A stretch of DNA of 64,000 nucleotides. Source: Ceratothoa steindachneri. Lineage: Eukaryota > Arthropoda > Malacostraca > Isopoda > Cymothoidae. Both the position numbers and the translations under genes were made by a program. Shown here in pieces: positions 1-9,399 of the stretch; position 1 is the first letter of the stretch; each line of letters starts with the position of its first letter. The stretch spans positions 3,029,886 to 3,093,885 of the forward strand of contig OZ018328.1 in the NCBI GenBank assembly GCA_963969495.1, given 5' to 3'. The notes below the pieces were generated by a model that ran no database searches, was not told where the DNA came from, and worked only from the letters and a program-made list of their open reading frames with translations.

Positions 1-345
1 CAAGGGCTGTATCAGTCCCCCTTCCCCTACGAAACCCGTGTTGCTGAGCGTTTTAAGCTTCTAGCTCTGTTAGCTGGTCTTGTAGCTTATTAGCCAGAAG
101 CTTCTCGTAGACGTTTCGTATGAACTCGAGGAGGGATATTGGCCTGTAATCCACCAGTTGATCAGGGGGCTTCTTTCCTTTAGGTATAAAAATGATTTTT
201 GCCACTTTTAGACCGTCGGGGAAGTAACCCGTATTCAGGGAAGCGTTATAGATATTCGCGATTTCCCGAATTATCTGACGGGGGGCATGTATCAGGTTGT
301 TTTTTTGTGATGCCCGTCCATCCTGGCGACTTTTGTTGAAAGGTT
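1..345 (-). pseudogene. Reverse transcriptase fragment of LINE A
   Basis: In the minus frames this stretch encodes the N-terminal RT region of a LINE. It shows NTGYFPDGLKVAKIIFIPKG, then a YRPISLLEF motif, and later a degraded GFRRGRGT-like block. These correspond to the fingers region just before the first catalytic aspartate. The reading frame shifts within the segment. The catalytic palm would lie beyond the window edge, so nothing can be said about it. Confidence 0.75.
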
Positions 346-353
346 TTTACAGT

Positions 354-1668
354 TTACATGACCTCTTTTGATGTAGTTGGACGGCCATGGTCAGCCATAT
401 CCCTCCCTTCGTCGATATATGCGTGTGGGTGCATTCGATGTATTCGCTGATTAAGATCTTCAATCAACTGGCCTTCGAACTCCTGGTCGAATTCCGCATC
501 GTTCTCAAGTGTAATTGTGAAGACTTCCTTCCAGAACGTGCAGAATCTCTCTTCCAAAACCGCCGGATCCTCCAAGTAGTCATTGCCCGCCTTAATGCGG
601 GCCTTTTCTCTACTTTGTAGGCCTTTTAGTTTTCTCACTAATCGCCAAAACTTGTCGGGTCTTATCTCGCTGTCCACTTGTTCAATCAGGCTGCCCCAGA
701 TCACAGCCTGTTGCTGGTGTATGGCCTGCTTGAGTTCTTCACTCAGGCGACGTAGCAGCGAGCTTGTTACCCAATCTGTACCCTCTCTTCTGGTTTCTTC
801 GTACACTTCTCTGTGCACCCTAGCGATCTGATTCATTTCCTCAGTCCATCTGGGCTGTGGAAGAGTTTTATACCTTTTCATTGGTACACAATCGCGATCC
901 GCCTCGATGATGTTGGCAGTTATCTTCTCCAGTTCCTCATCGATCTCCTCCAGTATTGCTTCGCTTAGGTCTGCTGGTTCGTAACTGGTAAGGATTTCCC
1001 TGTAGCAGTCCCAGTTGGCAGAAGCGTAACCTATACAGAGGGGGATTGGAAGCTGGATTTGCGCGAGTGTGATGGTCGTCAAAATCGCTATGTGGTCTCT
1101 GGGTACTGTTGGGCACGCCTCGCTATGGTGATTGAAAGGAAAGCCACCAATTGTCATGATTATGTCGGGATTTGTCGCTGCCCGAGAGATGATATAGGTT
1201 AGTAAGTCCGGTCCTATCGTCTGGATGTTCTTTCGACGCATAATCATTTCCAAGTTGTGACCTCTGTTATTCGTGTTCCCATAGACAGCCGTTCGGCATC
1301 TGGTGTTGAGGTCGCCCCCAAGGAATGCCATTCTGCCGTGGCCGAACAAGGTGTAGAAGTTGGTAAGGGGGAGGTACGTTCGTCGAGGTTGTTGGTATGC
1401 CACCACAATCACGAGATTGCCCACTAGTGTGTGCAACTCTACCGCCATAAAGGACTCGTCCAGTTCTGGAAGGTGTCTGAACGAGATTCTTTCTGATGAC
1501 AACGGCAGCACCGTCGAACACATCCTGAGAATGTTTTTTTGCAACTACTCTGTAGCCCGGTATCTTTAACTGGCTGTTAGTAGTATCAATACCGTGCTCT
1601 GTGATTAGTATTATATCGAGGTCAAGCACGCGGAATATGTTTCCGAATGCCATGGTTTTCCCTCCCAT
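354..1668 (-). pseudogene. APE-type endonuclease domain of LINE A
   Basis: Two overlapping minus frames (1267-1668 and 354-1544) together make an apurinic-type endonuclease that nicks target DNA for target-primed reverse transcription. The first frame carries LDLDIILITEHGI with the catalytic glutamate, then a GAAVVIRKN strand. The second carries AYQQPRRTYLP, GGDLNTR (catalytic Asp/Asn block) and a final DHIAIL block where the usual serine before DH is arginine. A frameshift separates the halves. The segment continues into the linker before the RT (WEEVF-like WKEVFTITLE). Confidence 0.8.
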
Positions 1669-1742
1669 CCATTCACGTTGAGCGTCAATATTCTTAACAT
1701 GTTGTTCGGGTTTTCCATTCTCTGTTCTAGCTTTTGAGTGCC

Positions 1743-2702
1743 TTAGTGTTTGCGAGTAGTAGATTTACACTTTTCCTTCCTCTTCTTTTTGAACTCTGCT
1801 GAGGAGAGTTCTATAAATGTCTCCCGGTAGAGGGTGACGTTCTGGTTGTAGAGGGTCTCCTCAACCGACTCTTCTTCGCATTGAGCGTCGAAGTCCCATT
1901 TATAATATTTTTTCTTTATTTCCACGCAAGTTTTGTTTGCGTCCCAGTCCTTCGGGAAGGGGAACTGTTCGGTCGCATTGATGTAAAAGTTAATTTGGTC
2001 ATCATCTACCTTTTTCTTTGTTCCTCTTTTACATTTTTGCAGCGTGCTTCCTTTTTTGAAGTCTCTGAGTCCGAGGTGTCTGTACTGTCCGTGGTATTAG
2101 AGGAGTCTATTTCTTCTTTTTCCTCATCCTTTGGGTTGGTCGAGTGGGCTGCTTTTGTGGCCGCCTCTTTCTCTTTTTTGGCCTCAATCCCTGGGTCGGG
2201 CCGTCTATTTTCGCTTTTTTTTCTCGTCTCTTGACTCTTTCCTGACATCTGTTTGGGATTCAGCTGCAGTTGCAGTACGTCCCATGAAGGAGGGTTATCA
2301 AGGAACCACATTTCACTCATGTTGTTCTTAGCGAGCATTTGGTTGAGTTCCTTAGCAAATAGCCCTGGTTGGGTTAAGTTCCTGACCTGAGCATATAAGT
2401 TGAAGGTCAGGATCTTCGTCAAGTTTTTGTTCTCGATTCTCGAATAAGTCTTTTTGGTTTCTGCTTCTTTGAAGACTGCTTTTGCCGCCTAAGCATATGA
2501 TGTATTGCTCTTGCGTTCTTGCTCGTCTTTCCTTTGCTGTACCTTCTTCTTTATAAGCTCTTTTTTTTTCATTGGGCAGGCCATGGCCATGGAACAATGT
2601 CGCTGTTTTTAATGTATTCCATTTACTGTAGGGTCCACTTTTTCTTGGTAGAGCGCTTTGAAAGCGTCCCCCTCCTCGTTGCAAGCCAGTTTCCATGAAC
2701 AT
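1743..2702 (-). pseudogene. ORF1 (gag-like) C-terminal half of LINE A
   Basis: Three frames (2352-2702, 2006-2422 and 1743-1925) make up the C-terminal half of the gag-like ORF1. Recognisable landmarks are a SYA-AAKAVF block after a basic stretch, then NLTQPGLFAKELNQML and EMWFLDNPPS, then an acidic and serine-rich linker. The tail reads YKWDFDAQ ... LYRETFIEL ... KKKRK, matching the tails of copies D and F. The CCHC knuckles normally upstream are absent. The frames are broken, so this is a pseudogene. Confidence 0.7.
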
Positions 2703-2744
2703 GAACTGCCGGATGGGATGGAAGAATAATGAGGGCTAAACCCG

Positions 2745-3115
2745 GGGAGGCCACTCAGACGGGTGAAATGTGGGGGACTTAATGATGGGTGGTGATCGAA
2801 TCAACTACCACCACCAGGGGGGGCCACCCCGTCTGGGGTTTGACTATCGATGCTGCTTCCAACTTACACAGGGACGGTTACATGTCCCCCTGTGGTCCTG
2901 GCCGGAAACTACTCTTAGAGACTAGAGCGAATTCTTCCTCAAAGCTTTCAGCATCGTCTCTTAACCGGGCTGCCTCTGACGCTGAGTTCCACAGTGGGCT
3001 AATCCTCAAACCTACTTTCCTCTACGCCTCCAATTATCTCTATCAAAGAGACCGACATAGTTGGATCGAGACTAAATGAATGGCAGTTCAGTTCACTTCC
3101 GCTCCCTTGCTCCGA
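2745..3115 (-). promoter_or_regulatory. LINE A 5' leader with a conserved hairpin
   Basis: This non-coding stretch lies upstream of ORF1 in sense orientation and matches the leader of copy E (24.83-25.17 kb). Shared blocks include GGACTTAATGATG versus GGACTTGATGGATG, and TAGCCCAC next to GGTTTGAGGA in sense. Positions 2867-2873 (CACAGGG) and 2888-2894 (CCCTGTG) form a 7-bp stem with a 14-base loop. The copy E counterpart differs at two stem positions, both compensated. Because LINE promoters are internal, this is where the promoter is expected, but no core promoter is visible. Confidence 0.6.
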
Positions 3116-3395
3116 TGAGGGGGCCGCGGGTAGGATTAGCCAGACATGGGTGGGCTATACGTGGCTCCGTAAATTCTCTTCTTTCTGGTTATCCCCGTAG
3201 GAAAAAATTGTAGTAAGTTTACGTTTTTGACGTGGCCTTCCTTTTATTTTCCTCCTTTATCGGTGGTGAACTTCTTCGGAGAGGTTAAGATACTTCAAGT
3301 TTTTCTATCCAGTCACTCTGGAATTATTCATTGGACATTGGATATATTAAGTTGTGAAAGGAAAATATATACACACATATAAGATTGCAATTGCA

Positions 3396-3398
<3 letters not shown>
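3116..3398. other. No gene recognised
   Basis: This stretch lies between the LINE A leader and the first (TA)n tract. I see no coding signal, repeat unit or RNA gene in it. Confidence 0.5.

Positions 3399-3444
<46 letters not shown>
3399..3444. repeat. (TA)n microsatellite
   Basis: An uninterrupted TA dinucleotide tract that directly abuts the left inverted repeat of the Penelope-like element. It suggests the element was inserted into, or expanded, a TA repeat. Confidence 0.95.
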
Positions 3445-3447
<3 letters not shown>

Positions 3448-3500
3448 GAATTAAACCACATTCTCCGAAGACAATTTAATTCAGATTCAGAACAGTTTCG

Positions 3501-4355
3501 GTGTATCTCACACCCTTTTTCAATAGATTACCCTTTTTAGATGTCCTCATTAATAAAGATCACCATGAATTAAAACTTGACGTGTATAGGAAACCAACCC
3601 ACTCGAATGCCTATATACATTATTTTTCGTTTCACGATAATACTGTCAAAAAATCGGTAATTTCTAACCTTTTCCTTACAGCATACAAAATATGTCATCC
3701 TTCCTATTTAGATGAAGAAATTGTCATTATCAGGACCATTTTTTCTAATTTGTATTACCCCGATTGGTTCATATCGTCTGCCCATTTTGCAGCTAGGAAA
3801 ACATTCGATGGTAATAAGCCTTCCGGCACTAACGACTTCAACAAATGTATAACATTGCCATTTAATAATAAAATAAATAGTTTAAAGGACATATTTGAAA
3901 AAGCGGGTATTAATCTAGCCTTTAAATATAATAATTCCTTAAACCAATTGATGATAGCCAGGAAACCAAAAGAACATCATAACATAGGAGTATATGCAGT
4001 ACCATGCAACGATTGCCATAAAGTTTATATAGGGGAAACGGGGAGAAATCTAGACAAGAGATTGTACGAACACAAAAGCGATATTAGAGTGGGCAGCGAA
4101 AGCAGTGGAATATTTTGCCATGTTAGAGACAAGAATCATACGATCGATTTCAATGGAAGTAAAATGCTTTTTAAATCGGCCAACTATGTTAAGAGAAGAA
4201 TCGTAGAATCGAGCTTGATATCGTCAGTTCCTAATTTATATCTATCTGAGGGTCAATTTTCTTTTAATCCTGTAATAAGAAAGCATATAAACAAAATAGT
4301 TAAATGTCAGCCCTTCAATATGTTTAGGCCTAACCCCCCCCCCCCCCCAGATTAG
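3501..4355 (+). pseudogene. Penelope-type RT C-terminus plus GIY-YIG endonuclease
   Basis: The frame opens inside the left inverted repeat and runs 284 codons. Residues about 10-35 hold the end of the RT (LPFLDVLINKDHHE, then DVYRKPTHSNAYIHY). A GIY-YIG domain follows at about residues 170-215: GVYAVPC, a Cys-x-x-Cys pair, VYIGETGR, LDKRLYEHK and a later FCHVRDKNH. This endonuclease nicks the target in Penelope elements. The family normally has a full RT of several hundred residues upstream; that is absent here, so no active product is expected. The C-terminus ends in a poly-proline run encoded by a C tract. Confidence 0.85.
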
Positions 4356-4441
4356 CCACAAGTAGGGGATTGAGGGAAAAAAAGAGGGGATCTTGTGTTA
4401 TGCTTATATGCACTTCTCTTATATTTTCTACCCAGTGTCAG

Positions 4442-4509
4442 TTGAAAAAGGGTGTGAGATACACCGAAACTGTTCTGAATTAAATTGTCTTCGGAGAATG
4501 TGGTTTAAT

Positions 4510-4514
<5 letters not shown>
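4442..4514. repeat. Right inverted terminal repeat of Penelope-like element 1
   Basis: Its reverse complement matches about 3445-3524. Both copies contain a short perfect hairpin (GGTGT ... ACACC, 4451-4455 and 4461-4465) followed by GAAAC, reminiscent of hammerhead stem II and core. The other core strand is degenerate (TTGAAAA at 4442-4448). Confidence 0.8.

Positions 4515-4575
<61 letters not shown>
4515..4575. repeat. (TA)n microsatellite
   Basis: An uninterrupted TA tract between the right inverted repeat of Penelope-like element 1 and the low-coordinate end of LINE B. Confidence 0.95.
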
Positions 4576-4579
<4 letters not shown>

Positions 4580-4680
4580 TGCATAGATAGGGATATATTT
4601 CCCTGATGAAAGGGATAGAAGGGTAGAAAATCCCTGGTGATAGGGAATCGCAGGCGTTTATCTGAGATTGGTGTTCTTCT

Positions 4681-5107
4681 TCAGGGAATGGGGCGCTCTC
4701 CATGGTGAATATTTTTAAATGAATTTTTCTGCCATGGTAAGCATTTTTGCCCTCCTTTGACGACGAGGCCGATCTCATCCTCTGCCGGTTGGTTGGGTGA
4801 CTGTTTGGTGCGGCTACCGTGGCGGTGTTTAGATTTCATTTCATTGGCGGATTTTACCTCTGAATCTGGTTTGGAGGGTTCTATTGTTGGGGGTTCAGGA
4901 TTGCTTAGGTGATGATTTCCCGGAGCGGGAACAGCTTCTGCTTGTGTAGTGGCTGGTTGTATAGGCTGTATCTGTATCCGAAGAACTTCCTCAGAGGGAG
5001 GGCTCAGAGGGAACCATATCTCGTCCATTCTATTTTTTATCAGCATCTGGTTTAGCTCTTTTTTTGAATGAGCCTGGCTTTGTGAGGTCTGCTATGTGTG
5101 CATAATA
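4681..5107 (-). pseudogene. ORF1 C-terminal part of LINE B, after the mariner
   Basis: In the minus frames this reads HIADLTKPGSF, KKELNQMLIKNRMDEIWF and then SPPSEEVLRIQIQP. It matches the NLTQPGLFAKELNQML and EMWF blocks of copy A. It directly continues the ORF1 text that stops at 6510, on the other side of the mariner. A hydrophilic linker rich in Pro, Ser and Lys follows. The usual gag tail domain is not seen. Confidence 0.7.
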
Positions 5108-6509
5108 TTAGGTTGAGGAATAAGTTCTTGCGGTTTTTTTTATGTTGTGTTGATTTAAGTTTTGTTGACGTGATTTATGCACATATTAAGAAACAATAAT
5201 AAATAATGAGAGCAAAATTTGCAAAGGTTAGGCTAAGTCTCTTAACCACGTAGACTATTAGGCTTTTGCTTAGACTACGTCTTGAAGTTGAGTAATAAGT
5301 CATTGCGGTTTATTTAAAAGTTGTGTAAATTTAATTTTTGTTCTGTTCCCTCAAAATGGAATGTCAAGTTGAAAGAAATGCGCATTTTCGATACTTGTTG
5401 TTATTCATTCTCAATCGAGATGGGAACAATGCAAACGCAGCCAAAGCTCGTCGCGATATTTGTGCTGTGTACGGAGAAAAGGCTTTATCAGAAAGGACAG
5501 CTCAATGGTGGTTTTCACGTTTCAAAAACGGTAATTTCAATCTTAATGACGAAGAACGTTCTGGTCACCCCATTAAATTGGATGAAGATTGATTGAATGA
5601 CCTTATTCATGAAAATCCTCGTCAATCGACTAGAGAATTTGCTGTACAATTGGCGTGTGATCAGAAAACTGAAGTGAATCACCTTCATTCAATGGGGAAA
5701 GTTAAAAAATTCGGTGCATGGGTTCCGCACGCCTTGAGCGTAAGCAACAAACTTCAACGCTCCATGATTGCCGCAGGTTTGCTTGCTCGTCACAAGGCTA
5801 CTTGTGTATATAAGGACAGATTTCTTCACGGCATCATCACTATCGACGAAAAGTGGTGTGTTTATGTCAACGTGAACCATCAAAAACAATGGCTTAGCCC
5901 CAATAAAAAAACACTTCCGCGATTAAAGCAAGGACTTCATCCACGAAAGACGATGTTGTGTGTGTGGTGGGATTGTGAAGGCATCATTTTTTATGAGCTC
6001 CTTGCGAACAACAAGATTGTCAATGCAGAACTCTACGTTCAACAAATGTATCGACTCGCTGAAGCTATTCGTGAAAAGCGACCTCATCGACGTTATGGAG
6101 TCCTTCTGCAACACGACAATGCTCGTCCTCACATTGCCAATATGACAAAAGACGCCATCCAAACGCTTAATTGGGAAATCCTGCTGCATTCTCCATATTT
6201 GCCAGACTTGGCTCCATCGGGTTTCCATCTGTTCCGATCGCTCTCCAACAATTTGCGCAGTGTTTCGTTCAATACTAATGTGGAATTAAGAACCTGGTTA
6301 GACGAATTCTTCCAGTCAAAATCCAGAGATTTTTATTGCAGAGGCATCGAAAAACTAGTTGAACGTTGGGAAGAAGTCGTAAATAGCAACGGAGAATACA
6401 TTATTGATTAAATTGCATATTGTTATCAATTAAAAATGAAGTTTTTCTAAAATTGTTAATGGTAATAAATAAATTTGATAAAACCGCAAGAACTTATTCC
6501 TCAACCCAA
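5108..6509 (+). mobile_element. Mariner transposon, near full length, flanked by TA
   Basis: Terminal inverted repeats of about 30 bp lie at 5108-5137 (starts TTAGGTTGAGG) and 6480-6509. They differ at one of the first 30 positions. TA dinucleotides at 5106-5107 and 6510-6511 are the expected target duplication. The element is inserted inside ORF1 of LINE B, so it is younger than that copy. A second, diverged copy of the left end lies inside at about 5282-5335. The transposase frame carries one stop codon and a catalytic substitution, so the copy should be inactive. Confidence 0.92.
5356..6411 (+). pseudogene. Mariner transposase (stop codon, third Asp lost)
   Basis: The frame from the ATG at 5356 to 6411 encodes a mariner DD34D transposase of the usual length (about 350 codons). 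It is broken by an in-frame TGA at 5590-5592. The N-terminal paired helix-turn-helix region ends with WWFSRFKNGNFNL and EERSGHP. The catalytic block shows TIDEKW (first Asp) and LQHDNARPH (second Asp). The third is LAPSGFHLF, with Gly exactly 35 residues after the second Asp where family members have Asp. C-terminal helices look intact to GEYIID. The stop and the lost Asp both argue for an inactive copy. Confidence 0.9.
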
Positions 6510-6511
6510 TA

Positions 6512-7390
6512 TATGCAGCACATGATCTTAGTAGACTGCTCGCTTTCTACCTTAAGGGAGGTACGCTGAGCTGAGACCTCGTCGACTGCCGCCTTTGCCA
6601 CTTTAGCATAGGACCTTTTTAGCTTTCTCTTCCTTCTTTTTTTGCGCTTTTGTGTTGTTTTCTTGTCGCCTCCTTCTTTACTGGGCATGACATAGCCATT
6701 GCTCCATGGTTACTGTTGCAGTTTATGCATCTCTTTTCACTACTTCTACAGTCACGCCCGATGTGACCAACTTTGCTACATATGGAGCAGATAAGTTCTG
6801 TCTGTGGATACGCTCTAGTTGTGTGCTCGTTTATTTATAGCACTTAAAGCATTTCTGTACTTCTGTGAATTCCTCTCTTTCTATCTGGTCAGGGCAGACC
6901 CTGACGTGAAAGAGAAGAAGACCAAGTTTTTTTGCCTTCTGTGCGATACCCGTATCTTAGAAAATCACCTTGAAAACGTGGGTGTAGTCTCTGAATTTGA
7001 TAACCTCGGAGACTTTAGCCCATTGGTGATTTCCTTCGATCTCATGCGAAATTTCAGCGCTTGAGTGGTGCTCCCCCCCCCAAGAGTCTAAGCTCCGGCA
7101 AATAACACTTCTGTGTGCCTAAGTTGGGGTGGGACCTTAGGAGTCAAGTTTATTGAGTTAATAACTTTTGATGCTTTGGACGAGGCCAAGTGTTCTGCGT
7201 CCGCTTCCTTCTGTCATATAGCCGTATACTCGAAATGGTTGTCAATGAGTCTGACGAGGGCGACATCTAGCTTCCCGTAGACTATGGAGAAGACCTCTCC
7301 GCGGTCAGGCTTTGACCTTTAGGGGAGAGTCCTGAAACTTATCCGTAATATGTCCTTTGTCGTTTCGTCGTCATTGTCGGTTTATTGGGT
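6512..7390 (-). pseudogene. ORF1 N-terminal and zinc-knuckle part of LINE B
   Basis: The minus strand shows, in sense order, a KPDRGEVFSIVYGKLDVALV block near 7320-7240, a region like the phage-lysozyme-sized gag core, then Cys/His knuckle remnants at about 6870-6690. A basic segment and SYAKVAKAAVDEV (6630-6585) follow. Several frames are needed. The last residues before the mariner are KIMCCIY, equivalent to KIYTCVIH of copy F. Confidence 0.65.
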
Positions 7391-8283
7391 GTGAAGGAAT
7401 AGCAGAAGATCAGAATAACAGAGAAAAAATGAACTTCCAAAATCCAATGCCACTTTACCTTTTGAAAATGGAGATTCTGATATGTCAGTTTACTTTCCGT
7501 ATTCCTTATTTATGATGGCACTGGCACTTTGTATGGTGTTTATTATGTACCACACTTATTGTTTGCACTTGGAGGAAAATAACTTTTCCTCGTAAAATTT
7601 TTCACGAAAAGAAAAATCTTCGGGGACGTTTAGCATATCTCACTTTCCTTTACCTCCTTTTGCAGAAATAACGTACCGAGAGAAACAATTTGAACAGGTA
7701 AATCTTAGCAGTCGAATTATATGTCTTACGTCTTGAAAAAGATAGAATTAAAAGTGTATAGTAATAGTATAGTGGATAGGGTTTGTCGTAGAATGGACTC
7801 TCGACGATATACCATATATAACTATTCGTTGAGGGAACTTCTTTAATTATCTTTAGAGTGTGTGATTGTCTGGCGGGCCGATATTATGTATCTTCGATAT
7901 GCTTCAGAAGTGGAACTGAGCTCAAGGATAATAATATTGCTATCATTAATAAAATAGAGTTTTATTAATAATAACTATCAACAAACACAAGACGGAAAAT
8001 ATTGACATAAACAGAGAATGGAAAGGGTCGTGGGGGCTCGGGCTAATCCGAGGATTAAAGGATTTAAAAAGGTAAAACAAATATAGAGTTAAAGGGATGG
8101 GATGGTTCGCTAAACCATTTAAAGCACAGGATAGAATTGACAAAAGGGTTAAGTACACAAAGGTGACGTTTGACTTACTTAACTTTATACTAGTGGTGCA
8201 GTGGAAGGCGACGTGAAGGAATTTTCGGTCCGCTGGCGAGTTCCAGCCGAAGGGGGGGAATAAGATGATCCTGACGTGGCGTC
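7391..8283. other. No gene recognised
   Basis: AT-rich sequence between LINE B and the minisatellite. A 126-codon minus-strand frame (7946-8326) has a low-complexity hydrophobic translation and runs into the minisatellite; I do not regard it as a gene. Confidence 0.5.
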
Positions 8284-8775
8284 TTGGGAATGAGAACCGT
8301 TTTTCGACGAACGGCTTGAAGAACAATGGCTGTTCTACGTTGTTCTCTTCTGAACAACCGAGGGGGGGTGAGAACCATCTCTTGTCTACGGGCTCAAGAA
8401 CAATGGCTGTTCTAATGTTATTCTCCTCTGAACAACAAGGGGGAAGGGTGAGAACCGTTTCTTGGCGAAGGGCTCAAAAGAACAATGGCTGTTCTACGTT
8501 GTTCTCTTCTGAACAACGGGGGAAGGGTGAGAACCGTCTCTGGTCAACGGGCTCAAGAACAATGGCTGTTCTAATGTTGTTCTCTTCTGAACAACAAGGG
8601 GGAAGGGTGAGAACCACTTCTTGGCGAACGGGCTCAAAAAGAACAATGGCTGTTCTAACGTTGTTCTCTTTCTGAACAACGGGGGAAGGGTGAGAACCGT
8701 TTCTTGTCAACGGGGCTCGAACGAACAATGGCTGTTCTAACGTTGTTCTCTTTCTGAACAACAAGGGGGGAGCCT
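8284..8775. repeat. Minisatellite of about six 77-84-bp units
   Basis: The anchor GAACAATGGCTGTTCT starts at 8321, 8398, 8480, 8557, 8641 and 8723, giving unit lengths of 77, 82, 77, 84 and 82. Units alternate between shorter and longer forms. Each unit contains a hairpin: GTTGTTC, a 6-7-base spacer and GAACAAC. The repeat keeps frames open on both strands, which explains several long but meaningless open frames here. Confidence 0.92.
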
Positions 8776-9239
8776 TTTGGACTCGGCGTCGCAAAGGCTC
8801 GAACTTTGGCACTCAAGGGATTTTGTCCTCCTTCTGGACAAGTAATGGTGAATCTCGAGGTCGAGGTCCCTTGGCGCACAAATTGAGAGAGAGGGTCGTG
8901 GTGATGTTTCGCGACGAAAATCTGGATCTCCAATCTGATCTTAGTGGTAAAGTTTCCATCTAAATAGTCGAGACACTCCTTTGGCGTGGGGGACAATGGA
9001 GTGGGATCTTCGAGGGAATGCACAGCCGAGCCTGGGAACAATGCCTTATCTGCCCATAAGCCTAACTCAATCTGGCGAGGTCGGCGTATAGGGGCGAACG
9101 GGGGGACGATAACCTCCTTGTTTAAAATTGACAGCCGGTGGCTGTGATAAGGCGCCAAGCTTCGAAGCGAAGATGCACGTGGGAGCATCGTGGTCTTAAA
9201 ATAATATGTTATAGGAGTTGAAACTAACGCTGCCTCAAC
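8776..9239. other. Unassigned stretch between minisatellite and LINE C tail
   Basis: A minus frame stays open from 9251 into the minisatellite (198 codons in all), but I recognise no domain. The translation is rich in Pro, Ser and Arg. It could be a remnant of another element. It could also be chance. Confidence 0.3.
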
Positions 9240-9399
9240 CCGTTCTATCACAGGGTTGTTAGGATAAAGTGGTGAAGAGGAATGAGTAAGAGTTAGAGTT
9301 AGTTGCTGGGTGACCAGCCATCTCTTTGGTTCTTAGTTTTTTTTATTTATCTTCTGTATTCTTGATGGGGCTTCGCGCCTCTGTAGTTCTTCAATACTT

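Larger units (their letters stand above)
1..3115 (-). mobile_element. Non-LTR retrotransposon copy A, 5' leader to RT, cut by window edge
   Basis: This is a decayed two-ORF LINE read on the minus strand. In sense order it holds a 5' leader (about 3115-2710), the C-terminal half of a gag-like ORF1 (2702-1743), an endonuclease (1668-354) and the start of the reverse transcriptase (345-1). The rest of the RT lies outside the window. The leader is homologous to that of copy E at 24.8-25.2 kb. The N-terminal half of ORF1 and its zinc knuckles are missing, so the leader abuts the middle of ORF1. Motif content points to the Jockey/I group; I cannot fix the clade by eye. Confidence 0.85.
3445..4514 (+). 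mobile_element. Penelope-like element 1 with inverted terminal repeats
   Basis: The element is bounded by about 75-bp inverted repeats (about 3445-3524 and 4442-4514). They are nearly identical apart from a 6-base insertion in the left copy. Each repeat runs straight into a (TA)n tract on its outer side. Inside is one open frame (3501-4355) covering the end of the RT and a GIY-YIG endonuclease. The RT palm is missing, so this is a 5'-truncated Penelope-like element. Inverted terminal copies are a known arrangement in this class of elements. Confidence 0.85.
4576..7390 (-). mobile_element. LINE copy B, ORF1 only, split by a mariner
   Basis: Minus-strand LINE related to copies A and C to F. 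Only ORF1 is recognisable, from an N-terminal domain near 7340-7200 through zinc knuckles (about 6870-6690) to the C-terminal region at 5046-4690. A mariner element (5108-6509) interrupts it. After the ORF1 remnant comes about 100 bp with two small hairpins, then a (TA)n tract. No endonuclease or RT follows. It may be truncated or a half-LINE. Confidence 0.7.

Noticed and set aside
4597..4650. CTGATGA followed by GAAA, suggesting a hammerhead ribozyme
   Set aside because: No stem II can form between CTGATGA and GAAA, stem I is not paired, and the bases are better explained by two simple TCCCT/AGGGA hairpins.
8284..8775. Regular repeats resembling a CRISPR array
   Set aside because: Units are near-identical throughout with no unique spacers, and the setting is a eukaryotic genome.
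8265..8812. Open frames of 136 and 112 codons on opposite strands
   Set aside because: Both are translations of the 77-84-bp minisatellite and carry no domain.
8655..9251. 198-codon minus-strand frame as a possible gene
   Set aside because: A large part of it is minisatellite and the rest shows no recognisable domain; left as unassigned sequence.
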